In this document: positions 26,001-34,779 of the stretch, piece after piece
How positions within the stretch are numbered: the first letter of the stretch is position 1
Layout: every line of letters begins with the position of its first letter
NCBI RefSeq assembly: GCF_900105965.1
Contig: NZ_FNTV01000001.1
Coordinates: 248,001-312,000, forward strand
Origin: Arthrobacter alpinus
Lineage (GTDB): Bacteria > Actinomycetota > Actinomycetes > Actinomycetales > Micrococcaceae
DNA: 64,000 nt
Direction: 5' to 3'
The notes under the pieces: model-generated
The model's input: only the letters and a program-made list of their open reading frames with translations
Databases searched by the model: none
What the model was told of the DNA's origin: nothing
Translations under genes and position numbers: made by a program

Positions 26001-26858
26001 GTCATCCGCAGTCAGCTTGCCGGCACGGGCGCGCTTGATGAGGTCTTCATAGGTGTGCCAGAACTCGGCGAAGTTCATGGTCTCCGAGCGCTTGATGTTC
26101 GGCACCATGAGCAGGCGCGTGCCATCAGGCTTGGGCATGTCAATGGCAATACCGAAGTTCACGTGCGGCGGCTGGACAGCAACAGGCTTGCCGTCGATCT
26201 CGTCGTAGTAGACGTTCATCGATGGGAAGGCGGCCAGGGCCTTGATGACCGCGTAGCCAATGAGGTGCGTGAAGGAAACCTTGCCACCGCGGGCACGGGC
26301 CAGATTGGAGTTGATGACAACACGGTTGTCAATGAGCAGCTTCGCAGGGATGGCACGAACGCTGGTGGCCGTCGGTACTTCCAGGCTGGAAACCATGTTG
26401 GCGGCGATTGCCTTGGCAGGTCCTCGCAGAACAGTCTTCACTGACTCTTCCGGAACGGACTTGTCTTTGGCGGTCTTGGGCAACTGGGCCGGGATGGGCG
26501 TCGCGCCGGTGCGAGCCGCGTCCTTTGCGGGTGCTGGGGGACGGGGAGCTGCCGGGGCCTTGGGGGCCGCGGCGGGGGCTGCCGGAGAAGCGGCGGCGGG
26601 TGTCGCCGTCGTGCTGGGGGCAGCTGCGGCAGGAACCGGTGCAACTACAACCGGGATCTGTGCCGTAACGGGAGCTACATTGTTTGCGGTGTGGCGGCCA
26701 TTGCCTGCTGCGTCATCTGCAGCGAAACCTTCAAAGAGGGGCCACCATTTTGCGTCCACTGCATTCTTGTCGCTTTGGTAGCGCTCGTACAGTTCATCGA
26801 CGAGCCACTCGTTGCCGCCAAATTCTTCTGGTAGACGGTGGATGGATTGCTCTGGCAC
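23070..26858 (-). CDS. kgd: Multifunctional 2-oxoglutarate decarboxylase / dehydrogenase E1-E2 (Kgd/OdhA)
   Basis: The 1262-residue TCA-cycle enzyme decarboxylates 2-oxoglutarate with thiamine diphosphate and carries a fused succinyltransferase domain. The N-terminal E1 segment (EEFGGNEWLVDELYERY) is followed by a Pro/Ala-rich linker (about 65-125), the E2 catalytic domain with YDHRVIQG near 358, and the E1 dehydrogenase (about 390-1262) with GMAHRGRLNVL and HGDAAFAGQGVV. There is no lipoyl domain, as usual for the actinobacterial fusion, so a separate E2 of the pyruvate complex is needed. The start is a GTG. It is one of the clearest actinobacterial markers here. Confidence 0.96.
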   Translation of the reverse strand: MPEQSIHRLPEEFGGNEWLVDELYERYQSDKNAVDAKWWPLFEGFAADDAAGNGRHTANNVAPVTAQIPVVVAPVPAAAAPSTTATPAAASPAAPAAAPKAPAAPRPPAPAKDAARTGATPIPAQLPKTAKDKSVPEESVKTVLRGPAKAIAANMVSSLEVPTATSVRAIPAKLLIDNRVVINSNLARARGGKVSFTHLIGYAVIKALAAFPSMNVYYDEIDGKPVAVQPPHVNFGIAIDMPKPDGTRLLMVPNIKRSETMNFAEFWHTYEDLIKRARAGKLTADDHSGTTVSLTNPGGIGTVHSVPRLSKGQAAIIGVGSLDYPAEYQGSSPKIIAHNAVSKILTLTSTYDHRVIQGAGSGEFLKKVHQLLLGAENFYDEIFESLRIPYEPVRWSLDLQVDPADEINKVARIQQLIHSYRVRGHLMADTDPLEFVQRKHPDLDVLTYGLTLWDLDREWPTGGFGGKSKLLLRDILGVLRDAYCRTTGVEYMHIQEPEQREWFQNELEHPYSKPSREEQLRIVSKLNSAEAFETFLQTKFVGQKRFSLEGGESLIPLLDSIISDAADDGLDEVAIGMAHRGRLNVLTNIAGKTYAQVFREFEGTQDSRSVQGSGDVKYHLGTEGTFTSDAGNETKVYLAANPSHLEAVDGVLEGIVRAKQDRLDQGENFPVLPIMVHGDAAFAGQGVVAETLNLSQLRGYRTGGTIHIVVNNQVGFTTAPSSSRSSVYSTDVAKMIQAPVFHVNGDDPEAVVRTAQLAYQFQQRFRKDVVIDMVCYRRRGHNEGDDPSMTQPLMYNLIEAKRSVRRLYTEALIGRGDITEEEATQLLRDYQERLERVFAETHAAQTSPIPIITKDSQAVAGLERPIAQQADSGVNDPQVTAISAATLAKIGAAHLAVPEGFTVHHKLLPLLEKREAMSREGGIDWGFGELSAFGSLLMEGVPVRMAGQDSRRGTFVQRHAVFHDRTNGNVWTPLTELSDDQAKLWIYDSLLSEYAAMAFEYGYSVERPDALVVWEAQFGDFVNGAQTVIDEFVSSAEQKWGQHSSLVLMLPHGYEGQGPDHSSARIERFMQMCAEENMIVANPTTPASHFHLLRRQAYSRPRKPLIIFTPKQLLRLKAAASPVEDFTQGGFRPVIGDHAAVDNNAVDRVLLVSGRLYYDLLAARDKAGDTKAVIVRVEQLYPLPLEEIKAELAKYPNADVVWAQDEPANQGPWPFMGLNLAPELDKKLGRVSRPASAATATGSAKNHAVELTMLVKQAFERN

Positions 26859-28724
<1,866 letters not shown>

Positions 28725-28735
28725 CGGCCAAGGGC

Positions 28736-28766
28736 GCGCATAGCCAAGGTCGGCTTGGCCATGCGC
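28736..28766. terminator. Hairpin between convergent guaB1 and lacI-type genes
   Basis: GCGCATAGCCAAG (28736-28748) pairs with CTTGGCCATGCGC (28754-28766) with one mismatch. It lies between two convergent stops, with no clear T-run. Confidence 0.55.
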
Positions 28767-28769
28767 TGC

Positions 28770-29822
28770 CTAGGCATCTCGAACAGGCGCCGAGCCCGTG
28801 GACCCACGGATGGTGAGGTGGGTGGGGAGCACCGACTGACTGCGGGGGAGTGTGCCAAGGCCGGGGTTGATCTGACTGAGCAACATGGTGACGGCAACAC
28901 GACCTGCCTGCTCCACGGGAGCCGTAACTGTTGTAAGCGGCGGGCTGCAGAAATCGGCACCGAAAATATCGTCACAGCCAACAATGCTGATGTCCTCGGG
29001 CACACGAACACCGCGTGCCTGTAGACGCTGGAGCATGCCGATCGCGATGAGGTCGTTGAAAGCGATGCCGGCCGTTGCCCCTGAATGGACCAGCGCATCG
29101 GCAGCGGCGGCACCGGAATAAGTGCGCGGGGCAAAGGGGCCCAGCCTGACAACCTCCACGCCACGTTCCAGTGCCGCGGCGCTTAGTGCTTCCCAGCGGC
29201 GAGTGTTGGAGCTCGAAGACGCCGGCCCGGCCAGATAAGCAATGTGTGAATGACCCAGCGAGATGAGGTGGTCCAGGGCTTGGTTCGTGGCAGTTGGGGT
29301 ATCCAGCAACACCGAGGGAACGCCGGGGATCTCGCGGTTGATGGTGACCAGGGGCATCTTGGCTGCTGAGAGCGCCAGCGCGTCGTCGGTGAGACGGGAA
29401 GCCGTCAGGATGACGCCGTCGGCCGTTTGCATCAATTGCTCGATGGTGTTGACCTCCACCTCTTCGGATTCCTCCGTGTCCACGAGCAGCTGGGTATAGC
29501 CGGCGGCCTTGAGCTGGAGCTGGGTCCCACGGATGATGTCGAAGTAGAACGGGTTGGTGATGTCCGCGACGAGTACGGCAACGGCCTTGGTGCGACCAGA
29601 GCTCAGCGCTTTCGCCTGGGCGTTGGGAATGTACTTCAGCTGCGCTGCGGCTGCCTCGATGCGAGCCCGCGTGCGAAAGTTGACCCGGCCCGGGGTTGAA
29701 AGCGCACGGGAAACCGTAGATGCAGCCACTCCGGAGAGCGCGGCGACATCATGAATTGTGGCAGGCTTCCCATGGGCGGCGCTCAAGCCGCCGTCAGAAG
29801 TGGTGCTGGGGGGAGCACTCAT
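28770..29822 (-). CDS. LacI-family transcriptional regulator 1 of the uronate/glycoside locus
   Basis: The 350-residue repressor starts at ATG 29822 after AAGGAC. The DNA-binding head is ATIHDVAALSGVAASTVSRALSTPGRV (in two overlapping helices, residues about 20-46), with the hinge helix AQAKALSSGRT. The periplasmic-binding-like ligand domain follows. It is divergent to an isomerase/oxidoreductase/ABC transporter operon, and a LacI-type operator lies between. It is similar in length and head sequence to a second LacI gene at 39788. The inducer is probably a sugar acid or glycoside, which is inference. Confidence 0.92.
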   Translation of the reverse strand: MSAPPSTTSDGGLSAAHGKPATIHDVAALSGVAASTVSRALSTPGRVNFRTRARIEAAAAQLKYIPNAQAKALSSGRTKAVAVLVADITNPFYFDIIRGTQLQLKAAGYTQLLVDTEESEEVEVNTIEQLMQTADGVILTASRLTDDALALSAAKMPLVTINREIPGVPSVLLDTPTATNQALDHLISLGHSHIAYLAGPASSSSNTRRWEALSAAALERGVEVVRLGPFAPRTYSGAAAADALVHSGATAGIAFNDLIAIGMLQRLQARGVRVPEDISIVGCDDIFGADFCSPPLTTVTAPVEQAGRVAVTMLLSQINPGLGTLPRSQSVLPTHLTIRGSTGSAPVRDA

Positions 29823-29927
29823 TGGGCACGTCCTTGTGGTGTGGGTTGCGGTGCAGCTGCACTGCCAAGATGTAAATGTGACGGACAGCACTGTCCTGAT
29901 CGCAAGAATACGGTTCTTGGCCAGAAA

Positions 29928-29966
29928 TGGCAATCGGTTGTCATGTTGTTGCTTCGGCGATAGGCT
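29928..29966 (+). promoter_or_regulatory. Promoter with LacI-type operator before the isomerase gene
   Basis: The operator TGGCAATCGGTTGTCA is at 29928-29943. The -35 TTGTCA (29938-29943) is its right end, and TAGGCT (29961-29966) follows after exactly 17 bases as -10. A repressor bound here would cover the -35. Confidence 0.78.
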
Positions 29967-30055
29967 AGGCCTCAAGCAAAAATTTGTGAAATCAATCACC
30001 GCATCCTGAACTGCCTGACGGCAGCGCGGCCTGCGGCCATCAACTTGGAGGCCCC

Positions 30056-30904
30056 ATGAGTACTGACCAAAACCCCACGTGGACCCTTTCCGGCTTCGGC
30101 GACGAGATTGACCCCGATCCCAAGGTGCAGGCGGCGGTGCTGTTGGCGCTGGGTGCATCGCACATCGAGGTGCGCAGCGCCTGGGGCGTCAACGTTGTTG
30201 AGCTGACGGATGAACAAGTTACGGAATTGAAGAGCGTCCTCGATGGTGCGGGCATGAAGGTTTCCGCCGTGGCAAGCCCCATCGGCAAGGTCGATGCCAG
30301 CCTGCCAGCCGCCCATGAGGTAGAGCGCCTGCGCCGCATCATAGAGGTTGCCAGGGCCCTGGACACCAAGTACATCCGCATGTTCTCCTTCTTCCGCGCC
30401 GAGGACAAGAGCCCAGAAGACATTCGCGACGCCGTCATGGAGCGGCTGACTCTGCTCGCAGCGGAAGCCGAGAAGGCCGGCGTTGTCCTGATCCACGAGA
30501 ACGAAAAGGACATCTACGGCGATACCCCCGAACGCGTCTTGGACCTTCTGGAAACAGTGAACTCACCGGCCCTCCGCGCGGCCTGGGACAACGCCAACTT
30601 CGTTCAGGTTGGCGTGAAGCCTTACACGGACGCCTATGCCAAGCTGCGCCCGTACTTCGAATACCTGCAGGTCAAGGACGCCATTGCCGGCAGTGGCGAG
30701 GTTGTTCCCACGGGCCGCGGCGACGGCCAGCTGGTCGAAACCCTGACCGCCTTGAGCCAGGACGGCTACACCGGCTTTGCATCCCTCGAGCCGCACCTGG
30801 CCGCACAGCACGAACTGGGTGGCTTCTCCGGTCCGGAGGCGTTCGGCGAGGCTGCCCGAGCATTCCGCTCAGCCACCGACGCCATCGGTGTAACGCTCGC
30901 CTGA
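30056..30904 (+). CDS. Sugar phosphate isomerase/epimerase-type TIM-barrel protein 1
   Basis: The 282-residue protein belongs to the AP-endonuclease-2 TIM-barrel family (xylose-isomerase-like). Candidate metal ligands are E in LIHENEKD, D in AWDNANF, H/K in LQVKDA and E in SLEPHLA. Members isomerise, epimerise or eliminate sugars, keto-sugars or inositols. It opens the plus-strand operon behind a LacI operator and is followed by a Gfo/Idh oxidoreductase, a pairing seen in inositol and keto-glycoside pathways. The substrate cannot be read from sequence. GGAGGC precedes ATG 30056. Confidence 0.85.
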   Translation: MSTDQNPTWTLSGFGDEIDPDPKVQAAVLLALGASHIEVRSAWGVNVVELTDEQVTELKSVLDGAGMKVSAVASPIGKVDASLPAAHEVERLRRIIEVARALDTKYIRMFSFFRAEDKSPEDIRDAVMERLTLLAAEAEKAGVVLIHENEKDIYGDTPERVLDLLETVNSPALRAAWDNANFVQVGVKPYTDAYAKLRPYFEYLQVKDAIAGSGEVVPTGRGDGQLVETLTALSQDGYTGFASLEPHLAAQHELGGFSGPEAFGEAARAFRSATDAIGVTLA

Positions 30905-30911
30905 GCCGTGC

Positions 30912-30974
30912 CAGCACCGTCTGACAGCAGTACCGCCTGACAAAACTTCCCCTGCGAAACAGCACTGCCTGACA
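30912..30974 (+). repeat. Three 15-base direct repeats between isomerase and oxidoreductase genes
   Basis: CAGCACCGTCTGACA (30912), CAGTACCGCCTGACA (30928) and CAGCACTGCCTGACA (30960) fill most of the 81-base gap. Start-to-start distances are 16 and 32, both multiples of 16, so one unit in between may have decayed. The last copy runs into AAGGAG, the ribosome binding site of the next gene. Confidence 0.7.
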
Positions 30975-30985
30975 AAGGAGTCATC

Positions 30986-31993
30986 ATGCCCAGAGTTGCC
31001 ATCATCGGTTGCGGCGACGTAGCCACAGTCCACTTCGAAGCCATTGCGGCCATCGAAGGGGCCGAACTTGTCGCCGTTTGTGACACGGACGCTGGACGGC
31101 TGGCCGCGGCGTCGGCAGCCCACGGAGTGCCGGGATACAGCGATGTGGCGGCTCTGCTGGATGAGGTGCGTCCCGACGTCATTCATGTCTGCACGCCGCA
31201 TAACCAGCATGCTGACCCGGCCATCGCGGCGCTGGAGCGTGGCATCAATGTCATCAGCGAGAAGCCGTTGGCCAGTACCCTGGCCGACGGCGAACGGCTG
31301 GCGGCTGCTGCGGCGGCAAGTTCGGCCCGGATTGGTGTGTGCTTCCAAAACCGCTACAACCAGGCGGTCGTGGCCATGGCGGCGCGCCTCGCCTCGGGTG
31401 AGTTTGGTGTGGTCCAGGGTGGTTCGGGCACTGTCATGTGGAGCCGGACTGCTGACTACTACCGGAACCGGCCGTGGCGCGGGACGTGGGCCGGTGGTGG
31501 TGGCGGGCTGCTTATGAATCAGGCCATCCACACCCTGGATCTGCTGCAGTGGATGATGGGCGAGGTGACAGCGGTGTCCGGTCATGCGGCAACCCACGCA
31601 CTCGGGGACGCAATCGACGTGGAGGACACGGCGGAGCTGGTGCTCACCCATGCCAACGGCGTCCGCAGCGTCTTCTACGCCACGCTTGCCAACTCCGTCA
31701 ACGCACCCATTACGGTGGATATCGTGGCGGAAAAGGCAACTCTGCAACTGCGCGGCGATTTGACGATTACGCACCACGACGGCCGTGTTGAGGTCGTTGA
31801 AGAACGCCGGGCCGTGTCCGGTGGGCGGGACTACTGGGGTGTCTCACACCAGCTGTACATTGCCGACTTTTACGCACAGCTGGGCCAAGAAGGCCCGTTC
31901 TGGATCAATCCTGATGAGGCGCTCAAGACCCTGCGCATCATCAAGGACGTGTACGCCCAGAGCTACCCTGAGCGGTTGCTGGACGTCTCCTAG
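30986..31993 (+). CDS. Gfo/Idh/MocA-family oxidoreductase 1
   Basis: The 335-residue NAD(P)-dependent enzyme has the Rossmann motif GCGDVA near residue 8, the EKPLAST motif with the catalytic Lys near 92, and a C-terminal alpha/beta domain with GGGGLLMNQAIHTLDLLQW. Such enzymes oxidise sugars, inositols or glycosides, often at C3. AAGGAG precedes ATG 30986. It pairs with the preceding TIM-barrel protein, and a second such pair is found at 37.6-39.7 kb. Confidence 0.9.
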   Translation: MPRVAIIGCGDVATVHFEAIAAIEGAELVAVCDTDAGRLAAASAAHGVPGYSDVAALLDEVRPDVIHVCTPHNQHADPAIAALERGINVISEKPLASTLADGERLAAAAAASSARIGVCFQNRYNQAVVAMAARLASGEFGVVQGGSGTVMWSRTADYYRNRPWRGTWAGGGGGLLMNQAIHTLDLLQWMMGEVTAVSGHAATHALGDAIDVEDTAELVLTHANGVRSVFYATLANSVNAPITVDIVAEKATLQLRGDLTITHHDGRVEVVEERRAVSGGRDYWGVSHQLYIADFYAQLGQEGPFWINPDEALKTLRIIKDVYAQSYPERLLDVS

Positions 31994-32016
31994 AGGGCGG
32001 GTAATGCGGCAGGTTG

Positions 32017-32032
32017 CAACAACCGGTTGCCC
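32017..32032 (+). promoter_or_regulatory. LacI-type operator, upstream copy before the binding-protein gene
   Basis: The core CAACCGGTTG (32020-32029) is a perfect 10-bp palindrome inside a weaker 16-bp match. It lies 86 bases upstream of a second, better operator, so looping or cooperative binding is possible. Confidence 0.55.
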
Positions 32033-32102
32033 AATTCCTTTAGGAAAAATCAGCTGGAATGGCAGCGTCCATCTCACTGGCGTAACAATTTTACGCACTT
32101 CA

Positions 32103-32141
32103 TGACAATCGGTTGCCAAAACGTTGCATCGGCAGTAGCGT
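32103..32141 (+). promoter_or_regulatory. Promoter with LacI-type operator before the ABC transporter genes
   Basis: The operator TGACAATCGGTTGCCA is at 32103-32118. The -35 TTGCCA (32113-32118) is its right end and TAGCGT (32136-32141) follows after 17 bases. The binding-protein gene starts at 32236. Confidence 0.78.
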
Positions 32142-32235
32142 GTTCCATACAACGTCAAATGTGGCGCAAGACACATTGAGTTAAGCAAGACCCCCAACCC
32201 TTATGAGCACGTCTTTAGATAACAAGGAGCCAACA

Positions 32236-33759
32236 ATGAAGTTTGGTCCAAAATCCACAGTCATGGCAGTTCTTACTGCCGCGGCGCTGGCACTGACCGC
32301 TTGTGGCGGCGGAGGCGGCGGCAACGACGGCGCGGCCGCCACCACCACGCTGACCATCGGACAGTTGCAGGACCTGGTGTCCTTCGAGCCCGCTGACGCG
32401 CACATCGGCCACACGATGCCTTACTACCAGGCCGTGTACGACACCCTGATCCTCCGCGCACCGGACGGCGAGCTCAAACCGATGATCGCCGAATCATGGG
32501 AGTACAACGCGGACAACACCGTGCTGACACTCAAGCTGCGCACTGATGTCACCTTCAGTGACGGCACCAAGCTCGACGCCGAGGCCGTCAAGGCCAACCT
32601 CGACCACTTCAAGGAAGCCAAGGGCCGCGATGCCTACCAGGTTGCTTCCCTAGGCAGCGTGGCCGTGGTTGACCCCTCCACCGTTGCCGTGACGCTGACT
32701 GAACCCGACCCTGCCTTCACCTACTACCTGAGCCTGGCCGCCGGCATCATGGGCAGCCCGAAGGCGCTTGGCACCGATGCGATCAAGACGGTTCCGCAAG
32801 GATCCGGCCCCTACCAGCTGGATGCGACCGCCACGGTAAAGGGCTCCCAGTACGTTTTCACCAAGCGTGCCGACTACTGGAACAAGGATCTGCAGAAGTT
32901 TGACAAGATCACCATGAAGTTCCTTGCGGACGTGACGGCACGCACCAATGCCATCGTTTCCGGCCAGGTGGACGCAACCCTGCTCGATCCCAAGACGGGC
33001 AAGCAAGCTGAGGCTGCAGGCCTTACCCTCAACGACAGCCAGGTTGACTGGCAGGGACTGCTGCTCATGGACCGTGACGGCAAGGTCACCCCGGAATTGG
33101 CCAATCCCAAGGTTCGCCAGGCCATGAACTTCGCCTTCGATCGCAAGACCATCCTCGACCAGCAGTATCTGGGCCGGGGCACTGTGACCAACCAGGTGTT
33201 TGGGCCGGAATCCGGTGCCTACGTCGACGAGTTGGATGGCAGCTACCCTTATGACCCGGCCAAGGCAAAGGCACTCCTCGCCGAAGCGGGATACCCCAAC
33301 GGCTTTAGCCTGAAGATTCCGTCCATGAACGGCTTCGAAGCCATTGTGGCTACAATCCAGCAGCAGTTGGGTGACGTTGGTATCAAGGTCACGATCGAAA
33401 CCATTCCTCAGGCCAACTACGTGCCGGACCTTGCAGCAGCCAAGTATTCGGCAGCTGTCTTCAACCTGTACCAGGCAGAGCCGTGGGTTGCCATCAACCA
33501 GATGATCTCCACCTCCGCACTGTACAACCCCTTCAAGTCAACAACTCCGGAACTGGCAACCATGATCGATGCCGTGCAGAACGGTGGAGACGAGAGCTCC
33601 GAAAAGGCTAAGGAGGTCAACAAGTACGTGACCGACAATGCCTGGTTCGTTCCGCTTTACCGTTTGGATCAGATGTTCTACACGAACAAAAAGATCACTG
33701 TTGAGTCGCAGCTTCAGCAGGCCATCCCCTCGATCTACAACTACGCACCCACCAAGTAG
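32236..33759 (+). CDS. ABC transporter solute-binding lipoprotein, family 5 (oligopeptide type)
   Basis: The 507-residue lipoprotein has a signal peptide ending in LTAC (Cys near residue 21), a Gly-rich linker and a family 5 binding domain (SFEPADAHIGHTMPYYQAVYD, LKLRTDVTFSDG). Family 5 proteins bind peptides, but in some operons also sugars or glycosides; here every neighbour is a carbohydrate gene, so a glycoside ligand is likely by context. AAGGAG at 32224-32229 sets ATG 32236. A large hairpin separates it from the permease genes. Confidence 0.88.
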   Translation: MKFGPKSTVMAVLTAAALALTACGGGGGGNDGAAATTTLTIGQLQDLVSFEPADAHIGHTMPYYQAVYDTLILRAPDGELKPMIAESWEYNADNTVLTLKLRTDVTFSDGTKLDAEAVKANLDHFKEAKGRDAYQVASLGSVAVVDPSTVAVTLTEPDPAFTYYLSLAAGIMGSPKALGTDAIKTVPQGSGPYQLDATATVKGSQYVFTKRADYWNKDLQKFDKITMKFLADVTARTNAIVSGQVDATLLDPKTGKQAEAAGLTLNDSQVDWQGLLLMDRDGKVTPELANPKVRQAMNFAFDRKTILDQQYLGRGTVTNQVFGPESGAYVDELDGSYPYDPAKAKALLAEAGYPNGFSLKIPSMNGFEAIVATIQQQLGDVGIKVTIETIPQANYVPDLAAAKYSAAVFNLYQAEPWVAINQMISTSALYNPFKSTTPELATMIDAVQNGGDESSEKAKEVNKYVTDNAWFVPLYRLDQMFYTNKKITVESQLQQAIPSIYNYAPTK

Positions 33760-33766
33760 TAGTCAA

Positions 33767-33801
33767 TGCTGCCGGGGAAGGGCATTCCTTCCCCGGCAGC
33801 A
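33767..33801 (+). terminator. Perfect 15-bp intercistronic hairpin
   Basis: TGCTGCCGGGGAAGG (33767-33781) pairs perfectly with CCTTCCCCGGCAGCA (33787-33801), with a 5-base loop. It starts 8 bases after the binding-protein stop, has no T-run, and lies before the permease start. This arrangement usually raises binding-protein mRNA relative to the permease. Confidence 0.8.
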
Positions 33802-33837
33802 CCCCTTATCCTTCTGACCAGCGCACTGGAGCGACTG

Positions 33838-34779
33838 ATGGTTTCTTTTATATTGCGAAAGCTTGCCGCCGGCGTTGTCGTCCTGGCCGCAATCTCCTTC
33901 CTCACCTATTTCCTGCTGTACTTCTCCTCCGCTAATATTGCCCGCAACATTCTCGGCGAGTTCGCCAGCCAGGAACAAGTTGCCGCCAAGGAGCTAGAAC
34001 TCGGCCTCGATCAGGCCCTGCTTCCCCGATTCTTCGCCTGGGCCGGCAACGCCCTCTCCGGCGACCTTGGCACCTCCTGGTTCACCTCCGAACCCGTGGC
34101 CCGTGCCCTGATGACCCGTCTGCCCGTCACCCTGGCCGTGGTTGTCACCTCCATTATTTTCATTGCCATCTTGGCCACGGCCCTCGGCATGGCAGCTGCA
34201 GTCAAACGCGGATGGATCGATAAAGCCGTGCAGTCGGCAGCCGTCGTCGGTGACGCAATTCCCAGCTTCGTCATGGCCATCATCTTGGTGACGGTGTTCG
34301 CAATTCAGCTCAAGCTTTTCCCCGCAACGAGCAGCATCTCACCAGATTCGGGCTCTGCGGCCTGGGTCGCGTCCCTGTCACTGCCGGTCATCGCCATCGT
34401 CATCAACGGCGTGACCAGCGCTGCGCAACAAATCCGCAGTGCCGTCATCAAACAGCTGGAAAAGGACTATGTGCGCACCCTGCGCAGCCGTGGCATCAGC
34501 GAACGTGAAATCTTGTTCAAGCATGTTCTGCGCAGTGCCGCACCCGCAGGTCTGACGGTTCTGAGCCTGCAGTTCATCGGCATGCTCGGCGGCGTGGTCA
34601 TCATTGAGCAGATCTTTGCACTGCCCGGCATGGGCGCATTGGCCGTGTTGTCCACCACCATGGGCGACATTCCGCTCGTCATGGGCGTGGTCATCTATAC
34701 CGTCATCATCGTCATTATTGTCAACCTGCTGGTGGACCTCATCAACGGCTGGCTCAATCCCAAGGTGCGTGTCGCATGA
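33838..34779 (+). CDS. ABC transporter permease (DppB type)
   Basis: The 313-residue permease has an N-terminal membrane segment, a periplasmic loop and about five further segments. The EAA-loop region reads RTLRSRGISEREILFKHVLRSA, as in DppB/OppB. ATG 33838 follows GGAG. Its stop overlaps the next start (ATGA), so translation is coupled. The partner permease is fused to an ATPase. Confidence 0.9.
   Translation: MVSFILRKLAAGVVVLAAISFLTYFLLYFSSANIARNILGEFASQEQVAAKELELGLDQALLPRFFAWAGNALSGDLGTSWFTSEPVARALMTRLPVTLAVVVTSIIFIAILATALGMAAAVKRGWIDKAVQSAAVVGDAIPSFVMAIILVTVFAIQLKLFPATSSISPDSGSAAWVASLSLPVIAIVINGVTSAAQQIRSAVIKQLEKDYVRTLRSRGISEREILFKHVLRSAAPAGLTVLSLQFIGMLGGVVIIEQIFALPGMGALAVLSTTMGDIPLVMGVVIYTVIIVIIVNLLVDLINGWLNPKVRVA

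Noticed and set aside
30912..30974. CRISPR or short tandem minisatellite array
   Set aside because: Only three imperfect units, without spacers of constant length.
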